A stretch of 64,000 nt of DNA. It comes from Pseudodesulfovibrio sp. JC047 (GTDB lineage: Bacteria; Desulfobacterota; Desulfovibrionia; Desulfovibrionales; Desulfovibrionaceae). The notes below the pieces were generated by a model. That model did not search any database and was not told the DNA's origin. It was given only the letters and a program-made list of their open reading frames with translations. Below, piece after piece: positions 1-8,386 of this stretch. A program made the translations under genes and the position numbers. The stretch spans positions 1 to 64,000 of the forward strand of contig NZ_WUEH01000007.1 of the NCBI RefSeq assembly GCF_010468615.1. Reading direction: 5' to 3'. Each line of letters opens with the position of its first letter. The first letter of the stretch is position 1.

Positions 1-26
1 ACTGATGATATTTTAATCCTAGCCAT
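1..26 (-). CDS. Start of an unidentified gene, cut by the left edge
   Basis: Only the first eight codons (MARIKISS) and part of a ninth lie in the window. The start is convincing because AGGAGG sits six bases upstream of the ATG on the minus strand (positions 33-38). It lies 83 bp downstream of the next minus-strand gene and may be co-transcribed with it. Too little is visible to assign a family. Confidence 0.55.
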
Positions 27-109
27 GTCGGCCTCCTTTGAGCTTCACTTTTACTGGTACTGTTACCAGATTAAGCCTTGGAGTGCCGACATGGTATTTT
101 TTGTGACAG

Positions 110-550
110 CTAGACCCGCTTTTGCTCAAAGAAAAGGGGGAGCGTTTTTTTGAGTGTCGTTCGCAAGGGCGGCTTTGAGGACACGACCTGTTGCGATTCT
201 CGTGAAATCATGAAGAGCCCGTGACAGCTTTGGCACTCCCAATGATTTTTATATTTGTGGAGGTGAATCAGCAGACCGTCTCGATCATAACAGACCTGAC
301 AAAATGGGCCTTTTGTTTCACCATCGTCCGTGAGCCAGTATTTTTGCCCATCGAAATGAACTTTTTCGGCAAGGTCCAGAATGTCTGCGACTTCGGAAAG
401 CTGTTTTTTGAGAGCGGCATTTTCTTCACAGATAGTCAGAAATTCCGCTTGAAGTTTTTTCAGAAGCACCGCCGCTTCATCGATGTTCCCCTGAGTGCAC
501 AGGTCCAGTACGCGCTTGAATCCTGTGGCTTGTACCATGGTTGAAAACAT
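110..550 (-). CDS. Hypothetical protein with coiled coil and C-terminal zinc ribbon
   Basis: A 146-residue protein that I do not recognise as a named family. Residues 25-60 are helix-forming and heptad-like (LLKKLQAEF, ENAALKKQLSEV), suggesting a short coiled coil. Residues 80-115 hold two cysteine pairs, CQVCYDRDG and CQSCHG, about 20 residues apart with aromatic and basic residues between; this is a zinc-ribbon arrangement. No signal peptide or membrane segment is seen. A GGGGG tract about ten bases upstream supports the ATG at 550. The gene precedes the truncated gene at the left edge on the same strand. Nucleic-acid or protein binding is plausible from the fold, but no specific role is supported. 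Confidence 0.75.
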   Translation of the reverse strand: MFSTMVQATGFKRVLDLCTQGNIDEAAVLLKKLQAEFLTICEENAALKKQLSEVADILDLAEKVHFDGQKYWLTDDGETKGPFCQVCYDRDGLLIHLHKYKNHWECQSCHGLFMISRESQQVVSSKPPLRTTLKKTLPLFFEQKRV

Positions 551-684
551 GAAGTATTTCCCCCGTATTGAATGGACTCATAGAAGATTTATCGGTGAAT
601 ATGCCAGATAACTTTAGGTGTGTATCGTGCGGTGTTTTTTTATGGCAAAGGGTTTACAGAAGGGGACAATTGACATACGGTCTT

Positions 685-781
685 TGCAGCTAGGGGAGCC
701 TCTGTACGGGGCTGAGATGGATATGTGATCCTACCCTTCGAACCTGATGCGGATAATTCCGCCGTAGGGAAGCTGGTTGCA
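685..781 (+). promoter_or_regulatory. TPP riboswitch (THI element)
   Basis: All the conserved blocks of the thiamine-pyrophosphate aptamer appear in order: GGGGAGCC at 692-699, CTGAGATGG at 712-720, the ACCCTTCGAACCTGATGCGG segment ending near 752, GGATAATTCCG, and GTAGGGAAGC near 766-775. The P1 strands are GCAGCT near 686 and AGCTGG near 773. A terminator hairpin follows immediately, so TPP binding probably ends transcription before thiS. Confidence 0.96.
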
Positions 782-801
782 ACTGATATTCCGTCAGACC
801 G

Positions 802-834
802 CGCTTGCCCTTACAGGGGTAAGCGTTTTTTTTT
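802..834 (+). terminator. Terminator of the TPP riboswitch
   Basis: Stem CGCTTGCCC / GGGGTAAGCG with one G-T pair and a short loop, followed by nine T residues (826-834). It lies between the aptamer and thiS, the expected position for the expression platform of a transcriptional riboswitch. Confidence 0.88.
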
Positions 835-861
835 GTGACCGGGAATCCAAAGGAGATGCTC

Positions 862-1062
862 ATGATTGTCGTTCTGAATGGCAAAGAAGAGAATGTGACG
901 GAGGGGATGACGATCCTCGCTCTGCTCGAAAGCAAAGATATTTCGCCGCAAGTTGTCGTGGTAGAGCGGAATGGTGACATCGTGCCCGGTGAAAACTTCG
1001 GGACCACTTCACTCAATGACGGAGACCATTTGGAGGTCCTCCGGTTTGTGGGTGGAGGCTAG
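862..1062 (+). CDS. thiS: Sulfur carrier protein ThiS
   Basis: A 66-residue ubiquitin-like protein whose C-terminal Gly-Gly tail (RFVGGG) carries the thiocarboxylate that supplies sulfur for the thiazole ring of thiamine. The preferred start is the ATG at 862 (MIVVLNG), because AGGAG lies six bases upstream; in-frame ATG and GTG codons further upstream have poorer spacing. It is first in the thi operon, 28 bp after the riboswitch terminator, and is followed nine bases later by its partner ThiG. The conserved pattern of G-KEE followed by T-I-LLE matches ThiS. ThiF of the same operon should adenylate its terminal glycine. Confidence 0.95.
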   Translation: MIVVLNGKEENVTEGMTILALLESKDISPQVVVVERNGDIVPGENFGTTSLNDGDHLEVLRFVGGG

Positions 1063-1071
1063 GAGAAAATT

Positions 1072-1848
1072 ATGTGTGAAGATATATTTGAAATTGGCGG
1101 CGTGACGTTGAACAGCCGGCTGTTCACTGGCACGGGAAAATATGGGAATGACGCGATTATTCCTGATGTGTGCAAGGCGTCCGGGGCAGAGGTTATCACC
1201 GTTGCCCTGCGGCGGGTTGACATGGAATCCTCGACAGGAAATGTTATGGATTGCATCCCGAAAACCATGCATCTTCTGCCCAATACTTCAGGTGCCCGTA
1301 CCGCTGAAGAAGCGGTTCGTATTGCCCGGTTGGCTCGGGCCACGGGCTGTGGAGACTGGATCAAGATCGAGGTCATTTCCGACAACAAGTATCTGTTGCC
1401 CGACGGATATGAAACTGCCAAGGCCACGGAAATCCTGACCAAGGAAGGCTTTGTGGTTTTTCCATACATCAATGCTGATCTGTATGTGGCGCAGAGCGTG
1501 GTCAACGCCGGTGCTGCTGCAGTGATGCCATTGGGCGCACCCATCGGCACGAACCGAGGTCTCAAGACCCGGGAAATGCTCCGTATTCTGATCGAGGAAA
1601 TTGATATTCCCATTGTTGTTGATGCTGGTATTGGTCGTCCTTCCGAAGCGTGTGAAGCCATGGAAATGGGCGCGGATGCGTGTCTTGTCAATACGGCGAT
1701 AGCCACGGCCTCTGACCCTGTCATGATGGCTCGTGCCTTTGGTCAAGCGGTCAAGGCTGGTCGTGAAGCCTATTTGTCCGGTCCCGGTGCCACCAGGAAG
1801 CTTGCGGCTGCATCGTCTCCCCTGACGGGCTTTTTGGATGGTGAATAA
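1072..1848 (+). CDS. thiG: Thiazole synthase ThiG
   Basis: A 258-residue TIM-barrel enzyme, normal in length, that builds the thiazole phosphate of thiamine from deoxyxylulose phosphate, dehydroglycine and ThiS thiocarboxylate. The expected Schiff-base lysine is K98 in GDWIKIEVI. Other ThiG signatures are FTGTGKYG near the start, [26 protein letters not shown] and the phosphate-binding [14 protein letters not shown] lies about six bases before the ATG. It sits between thiS and thiH and ends inside the short leader of the thiH reading frame. ThiH makes the dehydroglycine it uses, which is typical of anaerobic or facultative thiamine operons, in contrast to the oxygen-dependent ThiO route. Confidence 0.96.
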   Translation: MCEDIFEIGGVTLNSRLFTGTGKYGNDAIIPDVCKASGAEVITVALRRVDMESSTGNVMDCIPKTMHLLPNTSGARTAEEAVRIARLARATGCGDWIKIEVISDNKYLLPDGYETAKATEILTKEGFVVFPYINADLYVAQSVVNAGAAAVMPLGAPIGTNRGLKTREMLRILIEEIDIPIVVDAGIGRPSEACEAMEMGADACLVNTAIATASDPVMMARAFGQAVKAGREAYLSGPGATRKLAAASSPLTGFLDGE

Positions 1849-1849
1849 A

Positions 1850-2977
1850 ATGAGTTTCTATCCTGTGATGACAGAGTATGCCTCTGTTCCCCTGACTGAG
1901 AAATTCGCGGCTGTGACCGAGGATGATGTCCGTCGGTCGTTGAACAAGATGACGGCGGATGTGGACGATTTCATTAATTTTATGAGTCCCGCTGCCGTCC
2001 CTCTTCTCGAAGAGATGGCGCAAAAGGCGAATCGATTGACCGAACAGAATTTCGGCAAGGCGATTCAGTTGTTCACTCCGTTGTATCTGTCCAATTTCTG
2101 CACCAACCACTGTGTGTATTGTGGATTCAACTGCAAGAACAAGATTCCTCGTGAGCAGTTGACCATGGAAGAACTGGATGTCGAAGGCAAGGCCATTGCC
2201 GCAACGGGACTGAAACATCTGCTGATCTTAACGGGAGAGGCTCCTGCCAAGGCCGGGGTTGATTTCCTTGAAGATAGTTTGAATGTTTTGAGGAAATATT
2301 TTCCGTCCGTTTCCATCGAAGTTTTTGCCATGGATGAGGATGAATACGTCCGTATGGTGGCTGCCGGTGCCGATGGACTGACCATGTTTCAGGAGACGTA
2401 TAATGAAGAATTGTACGCCACCCTGCATCCCAAGGGACCGAAAAAAGACTATCGCTATCGGTTGGATGCTCCTGAAAGAGGGTGCTTGGCCGGAATGCGT
2501 GTCGTGACTATCGGTGCGTTGCTTGGCCTGGGAGATTGGCATCGTGACGCCTTTTTCACCGGACTGCACGCAGCCTATCTCATGCACAAGTATCCCGAGG
2601 TAGACATCTCTGTTTCACCGCCGCGTATGCGTCCTCATGCCGGAGAGTACGAGCCTGTCAGCATCGCTGAAGACAAGGACCTCGTGCAGTACATGCTTGC
2701 ATTGCGTTTGTTCCTTCCCCGGCTCGGAATCACTGTTTCAACGCGTGAATCTCCGGAATTTCGGGAGAAAATTCTGCCTTTGGGTGTCACCAAGATTTCT
2801 GCGGGCGTGAGCACGGCTGTCGGCGGTCACACTCAGGAAAATGAACATGTGGGACAGTTTGAAATTGCTGATTCCCGCAGTGTGCCCGAGGTGTGTGAAA
2901 TGTTGAATCGGTGCGGATACCAACCAGTCTACAAGGATTGGGAACCGATTAAGCTCGATACCAAGGTTCATGCATGA
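1850..2977 (+). CDS. thiH: 2-iminoacetate synthase ThiH (radical SAM)
   Basis: A 375-residue radical SAM tyrosine lyase that cleaves tyrosine to p-cresol and dehydroglycine for ThiG. The iron-sulfur motif CX3CX2C is at C84, C88 and C91 (NFCTNHCVYCGFNC). The C-terminal part has the family block ISAGVSTAVGGH. I chose the ATG at 1850 (MSFYPVM), preceded by GGTGA at suitable spacing; an ATG four codons upstream at 1838 overlaps thiG and is also possible. The stop overlaps the thiF start as ATGA, indicating translational coupling. The enzyme is oxygen-sensitive, in keeping with an anaerobe. Confidence 0.95.
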   Translation: MSFYPVMTEYASVPLTEKFAAVTEDDVRRSLNKMTADVDDFINFMSPAAVPLLEEMAQKANRLTEQNFGKAIQLFTPLYLSNFCTNHCVYCGFNCKNKIPREQLTMEELDVEGKAIAATGLKHLLILTGEAPAKAGVDFLEDSLNVLRKYFPSVSIEVFAMDEDEYVRMVAAGADGLTMFQETYNEELYATLHPKGPKKDYRYRLDAPERGCLAGMRVVTIGALLGLGDWHRDAFFTGLHAAYLMHKYPEVDISVSPPRMRPHAGEYEPVSIAEDKDLVQYMLALRLFLPRLGITVSTRESPEFREKILPLGVTKISAGVSTAVGGHTQENEHVGQFEIADSRSVPEVCEMLNRCGYQPVYKDWEPIKLDTKVHA

Positions 2978-3603
2978 ATCTGACTGAGCAGGGCATAGCT
3001 TCCTACTTGGGCGAAGACCGTTTGCGATATCTGCAAACGGTCTCCGTAGGGATTGCCGGTGCTGGAGGACTTGGTTCGAATTGCGCCATGCATTTGGTGC
3101 GATCCGGGTTCAGGCGGTTCGTTTTGGTTGATTTTGATCGCATCGAACCATCCAACCTGAATCGGCAGGCGTTCACTCTTGAACAGGTTGGCGCGAATAA
3201 GGTGGATGCCTTGGCTGCCAACATGCACGCGGTGAATCCTGATCTCGAATTGGATTTGTACATTGGCAAAGTGAATGGCGCTGATATGGCTGAACTTTTT
3301 GCTCCATGTCATGTGATTGTCGAGGCTTTTGACGATCCAACCGCTAAAAAAGCCCTTGTGGAAACCATGTTGCCCAGTAAAAAACTTGTGGTGGCTGTTT
3401 CGGGCATGGGGGGATTCGGCAAAAGCGACGCCATCATAACGCGCAAGGTCAGCGACTCGTTGTATCTTATCGGGGACGGTGAAACCGAATGTTCGGATGA
3501 GACGCCACCGATGTCGCCGCGGGTTGGTATTGCCGCCGCCAAGCAGGCTGATGTCGTGCTCAGATATTTCCTGGATCGTTTTGCAACAGAAGGAGAAAAA
3601 TGA
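2974..3603 (+). CDS. thiF: ThiS adenylyltransferase ThiF (short form)
   Basis: A 209-residue E1-like enzyme that adenylates the ThiS C-terminus with ATP. The nucleotide loop GAGGLGSN is at about residues 29-36, followed by VLVDFDRIEPSNLNRQ, which holds the Asp and Arg used for ATP. It is shorter than E. coli ThiF and I see no CxxC pairs for a structural zinc, so it belongs to the compact ThiF form common in clostridia and deltaproteobacteria. It overlaps thiH by four bases at the start and thiE by four at the end (ATGA). Position between thiH and thiE in a complete thiS-G-H-F-E-C operon makes a MoeB-like role unlikely. Confidence 0.93.
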   Translation: MNLTEQGIASYLGEDRLRYLQTVSVGIAGAGGLGSNCAMHLVRSGFRRFVLVDFDRIEPSNLNRQAFTLEQVGANKVDALAANMHAVNPDLELDLYIGKVNGADMAELFAPCHVIVEAFDDPTAKKALVETMLPSKKLVVAVSGMGGFGKSDAIITRKVSDSLYLIGDGETECSDETPPMSPRVGIAAAKQADVVLRYFLDRFATEGEK

Positions 3604-4259
3604 TGGGTTGGACCATTTCGCGAAAGACTATACTCGAAACGGATATTTACTGTTTGACTGGCGAGAAATTCTCGTTGGGACGGTCGAATATCGAGGTTGT
3701 GCGGGACATGTTGGACAGTGGTATCAAACTGGTCCAATACCGTGAAAAAGAAAAGAAGATGGGTGCCAAATACGAAGAATGTCAGGCCATTCGGGCAATG
3801 ACTCGTGAGGCTGGTGCCGCATTTATCGTGAATGACGATATTGAGCTGGCCATATTGGTCGGTGCTGATGGTGTACACATTGGCCAAGAAGATCTTCCTT
3901 TGGAAGTGGTTCGACAACTTGTTGGTGACGACATGGCCATTGGCCTGTCCACCCACACCCCGGAGCAGGCTCGTGATGCTGTGCGTCGTGGCGCGGACTA
4001 TCTCGGTGTCGGCCCGATCTTCAAGACCTATACCAAGGACGACGTGGTTGATCCCGTCGGGTTTGAGTATCTGGACTATGTCGTCAACCATGTGGACATC
4101 CCTTTCGTCGCCATCGGCGGCATCAAAGAACATAACATCGGTGAAGTGATACGGCGCGGCGCATCGTGCGTTGCTCTCGTGACCGAAATAGTCGGTCAAG
4201 AAAACATCAACGAAAAAGTCAACGCGCTTCGTCATGAAATCGAAGCCGCCAAGGAGTAA
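3600..4259 (+). CDS. thiE: Thiamine-phosphate synthase ThiE
   Basis: A 219-residue TIM-barrel enzyme that joins HMP pyrophosphate and thiazole phosphate to form thiamine phosphate. Visible signatures are VQYREKEK, the metal and pyrophosphate block [25 protein letters not shown] (read here as a motif region at about residues 76-100), the GLSTHTPEQ block, [11 protein letters not shown] followed by Thr-Lys, and the phosphate loop VAIGGI. The start overlaps the thiF stop and follows AAGGAG by five bases; a second ATG comes directly after. No thiD is adjacent, so HMP phosphate kinase must be encoded elsewhere. Confidence 0.95.
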   Translation: MMGWTISRKTILETDIYCLTGEKFSLGRSNIEVVRDMLDSGIKLVQYREKEKKMGAKYEECQAIRAMTREAGAAFIVNDDIELAILVGADGVHIGQEDLPLEVVRQLVGDDMAIGLSTHTPEQARDAVRRGADYLGVGPIFKTYTKDDVVDPVGFEYLDYVVNHVDIPFVAIGGIKEHNIGEVIRRGASCVALVTEIVGQENINEKVNALRHEIEAAKE

Positions 4260-4261
4260 GT

Positions 4262-5569
4262 ATGGCATCTTATACCACGCAGATGGACGCTGCCCGAAAA
4301 GGCATCGTCACTCCCCAGATGGAAACCGTCGCTCGCAAAGAGAATATCCGTATCGAAGATCTCATGGAGCGCATGGCCCGAGGAACTGTCATTATTCCTG
4401 CCAACAAGAATCACACCAGCCTCGATGCCGAAGCCGTTGGCGAAGGAATGCGTATCAAGGTCAACGTCAACCTCGGAATTTCAAAGGATTGCAAAGAAGT
4501 AGATCCTGAGCTGGAAAAAGTTCAGGCCGCTTTGGATCTGAAGGCCGAGGCCATCATGGATTTGTCCTGTTACGGCAAGACGCAGGAATTCCGTCAGAAA
4601 TTGGTCAAGATGTCTCCTGCCATGGTCGGAACCGTCCCCATCTATGATGCGGTTGGTTTTTACGACAAAAATTTGCAGGACATCACGGTGGATGAATTTT
4701 TTGATGTGGTGAAACGCCATGTCGAAGATGGTGTTGATTTCTTGACCATCCATTGTGGACTCAACAAGCACACTGCTGAAAAGGTCAAGAATGCGAAGCG
4801 GTTGACAAATATCGTTTCACGTGGCGGCTCCCTGTTGTTCTCCTGGATGGAAATCAACAATGCCGAGAATCCTTTTTACGAGCATTTCGATCGGTTGCTC
4901 GACATCTGCGAAGAGTATGACGTGACGCTGAGTCTTGGTGACGGCTGCCGTCCCGGGTGTCTGCGTGACTCCACGGATGCCTGTCAGGTCGAGGAGCTTA
5001 TCACGTTGGGTGAGCTGACCAAACGCGCCTGGGAGCGTAATGTTCAGGTCATGATCGAAGGTCCTGGGCACATGGCCATGGGCGAGATCGCCGGAAACAT
5101 GATGATGGAAAAACGGTTGTGTCACGGCGCGCCTTTCTATGTGCTCGGTCCCATCGTGACCGATGTCGCGCCCGGTTACGACCACATCACCTCCGCCATT
5201 GGTGGTGCTATTGCCGGTATGTCTGGAGCCGATTTCCTGTGTTATGTCACCCCGGGTGAACATTTGCGGTTGCCGACCCTCGAAGACATGAAGGAAGGCA
5301 TCATCGCAACCCGTCTTGCCGCCCATGCTGCCGACATCGCCAAAGGATATCCCAATGCCCGTGATTGGGATGACAAGATGTCCAAGGCCCGTGCCGATCT
5401 CGATTGGGAAGCCATGTTCAATTTGGCCATGGACCCGGTTCGTCCTCGCGAATTCCGCGAAGCCTCCAAGCCCGAACACGAAGATTCCTGTTCCATGTGT
5501 GGCAAAATGTGCGCTGTGAGAAATATGAATCGCGTCCTCGAAGGCAAAGATATCCAACTAGATGACTAA
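4262..5569 (+). CDS. thiC: Phosphomethylpyrimidine synthase ThiC (short form)
   Basis: A 435-residue non-canonical radical SAM enzyme that rearranges aminoimidazole ribotide into HMP phosphate. Active-site blocks include [20 protein letters not shown] (about residues 44-63), [29 protein letters not shown] and the [21 protein letters not shown] region. The C-terminal cluster motif reads CSMCGKMC, giving CX2CX3C, one residue tighter than the CX2CX4C (CSMCGPKFC) of long ThiC proteins. The protein lacks the long N-terminal extension of E. coli ThiC. The short form is related to BzaF, which makes hydroxybenzimidazole from the same substrate, but placement in a riboswitch-controlled thi operon favours ThiC. 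A strong terminator follows. Confidence 0.92.
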   Translation: MASYTTQMDAARKGIVTPQMETVARKENIRIEDLMERMARGTVIIPANKNHTSLDAEAVGEGMRIKVNVNLGISKDCKEVDPELEKVQAALDLKAEAIMDLSCYGKTQEFRQKLVKMSPAMVGTVPIYDAVGFYDKNLQDITVDEFFDVVKRHVEDGVDFLTIHCGLNKHTAEKVKNAKRLTNIVSRGGSLLFSWMEINNAENPFYEHFDRLLDICEEYDVTLSLGDGCRPGCLRDSTDACQVEELITLGELTKRAWERNVQVMIEGPGHMAMGEIAGNMMMEKRLCHGAPFYVLGPIVTDVAPGYDHITSAIGGAIAGMSGADFLCYVTPGEHLRLPTLEDMKEGIIATRLAAHAADIAKGYPNARDWDDKMSKARADLDWEAMFNLAMDPVRPREFREASKPEHEDSCSMCGKMCAVRNMNRVLEGKDIQLDD

Positions 5570-5594
5570 GCTCTTCATTCAATAACCATCAGTA

Positions 5595-5630
5595 ACGCTC
5601 CACAGGCATCCCGCCCGTGGAGCGTTTTTT
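5595..5630 (+). terminator. Terminator after thiC
   Basis: Nine-base stem ACGCTCCAC / GTGGAGCGT with a 13-base loop, followed by six T residues. It lies 26 bp after the thiC stop and closes the thiamine operon. Confidence 0.93.
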
Positions 5631-5639
5631 ATATCAGTC

Positions 5640-6030
5640 CTACCAGCCCTGCCGGGGGCCGCCTTCAGCGAGACCAGGACGCTGTCCTGGACCTGCCAGA
5701 GGCCCCTTTGAAAAGGGGCCTCTGGACTCCCCGAAACTTTTTATCGCTCGCTTCGCTCGAAGCTGTCGGCAGCATTTGTTTTTGCGATTTTTGGAGGAAC
5801 GTTGTAAAAAAATACATTTTTTACAGACTTTTTTGAAAAGTCTTAAAAGAAATATTTTTTGCAAGGATTTCTTGATTTTTTAATTACCCCTTCTTTCTTC
5901 ACACTTCTTCTTCAATCCAACTTAATCAATGTCGTGGGACCTCGCCGAAGGCGCGCTAAAAAGTTCTGGAAGGGAGTCCAGAGGGGAACCTCTTCCAAGA
6001 GGTTCCCCTCTGGTCGCCGAAGGCATTCCC
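5640..6030 (-). repeat. Interspersed hairpin repeat, copy 1 (modules A-linker-B)
   Basis: A roughly 390-base element filling the whole space between the convergent thiC and methyltransferase-like genes. Module A has GGACGCTGTCC, then the palindrome CCAGAGGCCCCTTT / AAGGGGCCTCTGG, then ACTCCCCGAAACTTTTT and CGCTCGCTTCGCTCG. An AT-rich linker follows, with TTTTTTACAGACTTTTTTGA. Module B (inverted) has GCCGAAGGCGCG, AAAAAGTTCTGGAAGGGAGT and the palindrome CCAGAGGGGAACCTCTT / AAGAGGTTCCCCTCTGG. The same arrangement recurs at 50.9 kb, and inverted at 13.6 and 45.9 kb. Confidence 0.9.
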
Positions 6031-6036
6031 GAATAT

Positions 6037-7113
6037 TTATAATGCCTTGTGTCCGTAGACGAGGTAGATTGGGTCGTTTTGACCTTTCTCGTTGTTTCGT
6101 ATGGAAAGGGTTCCGGCATTGGCGTCGAGCTTGGTGTATCGTAGATATTCCAAAACCAATCCCATGCGTTCGAATTCGTGCAATTCGGTCCAGCCTTGAA
6201 TCGTGTTGTTGGCGTCGAATCGGTTGGAAAAAGCGATGAGAACGGGTGCTCCGGGGGTGAGAAAATGGCTGATATAGCGAATGATATCGACTGGCCGGTC
6301 CATGTACTCGATGGAACAGACACAGCGTGCTGCATCGTATTTCCCGTGAGGCCGTTCAGTTCCCATGGAGAAGTCGAGGACACGCATTTCTGTTGAGATA
6401 AAGGGGACGTAGGCGGCTTCGAGGTTCTTTTGAGCGACACTGTCAAGCACGGGCGGAACGAATGGGGTGTGGTCAGTATTGAGCCGGTTAAAGAAAGCCG
6501 GATGGAAAAAATCGGTCGGTTCATCGGCGAGTGGTGTCTGCATTCCCGGTCCGCAATCGCAGAGGACTTTCACCCAATCGGTGGGGGATTCGTCTGTCTG
6601 AGATGTGCGTGTTTCCAAGTGGTGAACTGTGGCGGTGATGGTTACTGGGAAGTTCGCGAGCGGATGATTATGGTCAGCGGTAAACGTTGTTTCGTCGAGG
6701 GCTGTCATGCGAAATGGGGTGAGGGTGTCGGGAGATCTTTCGGGAAGCCCGTCGATGTATCCCTGCGGATAAAATCGTCCGACTCGGGGGATGATGACCT
6801 CGCCGAGGACGGTCCGGGAGCGCAGCCGATCCAGATCGTATGTTTGGACCAGGTCGTCCGAGTGTCGGGGGGAAAGCATTTGAGGCGGATAGGTCTGTGT
6901 TACCGAGTCCCCAACCTTTTTCCCTTCTAGTGCTTCACGAAAGCCACGCGGAAAAATGTCATGAACGGGATTGATTTCTTGACCGAGGAATCGTTCTTCG
7001 TGAAGCGTGTCGTTGTGCTCCCACCGGACAGAAAAATCAATCGAGCCTGTCATCGAGTCATTGAATGTCGTCATGCGTCTGTATGTCCCACAATGGTTGA
7101 AGAAAAAATCCAT
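6037..7113 (-). CDS. FKBP-type isomerase domain fused to methyltransferase-like domain
   Basis: A 358-residue protein. Residues 1-160 look like an FKBP/SlyD-type peptidyl-prolyl isomerase: FPRGFREALEGKKVGDSVT resembles the FKBP G-x-AL-GMKVGE strand, and DHNHPLA resembles the DGNHPLAG motif of SlyD. The remainder resembles a class I methyltransferase family in which the domain is found next to FKBP, with CVCSIEYMDRP and IAFSNRF blocks; the glycine-rich SAM loop (DxGxG) is not visible (it reads VLDFSMGTERPHGKYD), so the SAM site appears shortened. No signal peptide is seen. The start is uncertain: ATG at 7113 is used, ATG at 7074 or TTG at 7140 are alternatives and none has a strong ribosome site. 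Soluble chaperone-like role is inferred only. Confidence 0.72.
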   Translation of the reverse strand: MDFFFNHCGTYRRMTTFNDSMTGSIDFSVRWEHNDTLHEERFLGQEINPVHDIFPRGFREALEGKKVGDSVTQTYPPQMLSPRHSDDLVQTYDLDRLRSRTVLGEVIIPRVGRFYPQGYIDGLPERSPDTLTPFRMTALDETTFTADHNHPLANFPVTITATVHHLETRTSQTDESPTDWVKVLCDCGPGMQTPLADEPTDFFHPAFFNRLNTDHTPFVPPVLDSVAQKNLEAAYVPFISTEMRVLDFSMGTERPHGKYDAARCVCSIEYMDRPVDIIRYISHFLTPGAPVLIAFSNRFDANNTIQGWTELHEFERMGLVLEYLRYTKLDANAGTLSIRNNEKGQNDPIYLVYGHKAL

Positions 7114-7491
7114 AGTATGTTTCAACAGGGGCAAAGGCAAATCCGAAAGACGTATTGAGCAATCTTTTTTGGTTTTATTTTTGCATTGAAATCAAGAGAT
7201 TGTCAGTTTTATGACGAAAAAAGTTCCTTTGTGAAATGAAAAGTGAAAAAATGTTATAAACAAGTCAATGTGGATAAATTTGATAGTATGCTGTTTGTTG
7301 ACGTTTAATAGCGACTTTTTGCCTTCAATGATGCTGGGAATATTCGTTTTAAAAGAACATTTTTTTCACAACGTAACCTTTGATATCAATGCGTTTTTTG
7401 CTATTGACGAAAAATATTGAAATCGGATATGTTCAAACAGACTTGTATATGTCTGTTTTATGTGTCCCGACATTCGTTTGAGGAGGATGGT
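7114..7491. other. Divergent intergenic region, AT-rich
   Basis: This 378-base region separates two divergent genes and should hold both promoters. It is strongly AT-rich from about 7150 to 7440. I could not place a convincing -35/-10 pair on either strand. An upstream in-frame extension of the next gene begins at 7417 but is poorly supported. Confidence 0.5.
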
Positions 7492-8115
7492 ATGGCGGAT
7501 GTAAGTGGTTCTCAATCAGCTCTCGAAATTTCATTGCCTCGTGCAGGGGAAGTTGTCGAGTATCAAATGACTTCTGACATTCCCGTCAAATTGAATTTCT
7601 ATGTCACCGAAGTGGTTTTTTCTTGCGATGGGACTGACCTGATTTTCACTGGAGATCAAGGAGGGACGGTCGTCATCAAGGACTATTTATCTCTGGCCCA
7701 GGCAGACGCGCTTCCCGCGTTTGAGCTGAAGGGCGGAGAGGAAGTCCCGGGCGATATCTATCTTTTTGCTTTTAATGGAGAAGAGCAAGCTGTGGAAACC
7801 GCTGCTGGGGGAAATTTGGATGATGCGAGCGGGGCCAGTGGTGCGGATATCCTGTCTCCGGACGAGTGGCTTGAGCCGCTTTTGGCCCCCGATGCGGGAG
7901 AGGACATTTCGTCGTCGTTGGAAATACTGACGCCTGAGCAACTTTTTTCAGGTGAGGAGATGGTAATAGGTTGCGATGATGTCGGTTCGGCCAGTTTGGT
8001 GGGCGCAGTGACTGTGCCGATTAATCATGAGATGCCGCTGGGTTCACTCGCGGACGGGTATGATGCCGTGAATGAGTGCGTGCAACATATTATTGATTCG
8101 CCTGAGTACTCCTAG
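7492..8115 (+). CDS. Acidic protein resembling the N-terminal module of giant RTX adhesins
   Basis: A 207-residue, very acidic protein. Residues 1-90 show a pattern I associate with the N-terminal region of large type I-secreted adhesins: ISLPRAGEVVEYQM, then short beta strands ending in G-T-DLIFTGDQGGTVVIKDY, then LPAFELKGGEEVPGD. The rest is Asp/Glu/Gly/Ser-rich and has no calcium-binding RTX nonapeptides or C-terminal secretion signal. There is no Sec signal peptide. AGGAGGATGGT directly before the ATG at 7492 fixes the start; an upstream in-frame ATG at 7417 lacks a ribosome site. The next gene, on the same strand, is a c-di-GMP-type HD-GYP protein, a pairing reminiscent of c-di-GMP control of adhesin retention. 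Family assignment is by eye and tentative. Confidence 0.7.
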   Translation: MADVSGSQSALEISLPRAGEVVEYQMTSDIPVKLNFYVTEVVFSCDGTDLIFTGDQGGTVVIKDYLSLAQADALPAFELKGGEEVPGDIYLFAFNGEEQAVETAAGGNLDDASGASGADILSPDEWLEPLLAPDAGEDISSSLEILTPEQLFSGEEMVIGCDDVGSASLVGAVTVPINHEMPLGSLADGYDAVNECVQHIIDSPEYS

Positions 8116-8386
8116 TTTCATGATGGATTGTGTCGTATGAGGTTCAGCCTGCTGGTTGGACCTTTTTTTGCATCGCTGAATGGAATATATGTCATTTGGC
8201 ATTTAGGGTGATTGATTTTCTTGGCAACATGATACGTTATGGTGTATTCTTTGTTCGGTTTTTTTTTTGCTGGGTATGTGTCTGGACAAAGTTGGTAGGG
8301 CCTTCGTTTTTGTACAGAGTGAACATTGGGGCTTGTCTGCCATGGAACATTGTTACGGGTGGTGATCCTGGAGTTGGTCAAGGGAT

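Noticed and set aside
670-675. TTGACA just upstream of the TPP riboswitch, first read as a -35 box.
   Set aside because: A -10 at normal spacing would fall inside the aptamer at about 693, which would remove its 5' strand from the RNA.
3309-4268. A 319-codon minus-strand frame opposite thiF/thiE.
   Set aside because: Antisense of two certain genes, no ribosome site and no family resemblance.
5640-6030. Repeat copies considered as CRISPR arrays or insertion sequences.
   Set aside because: There are no regular spacers, no cas genes, no transposase and no clear target-site duplication.
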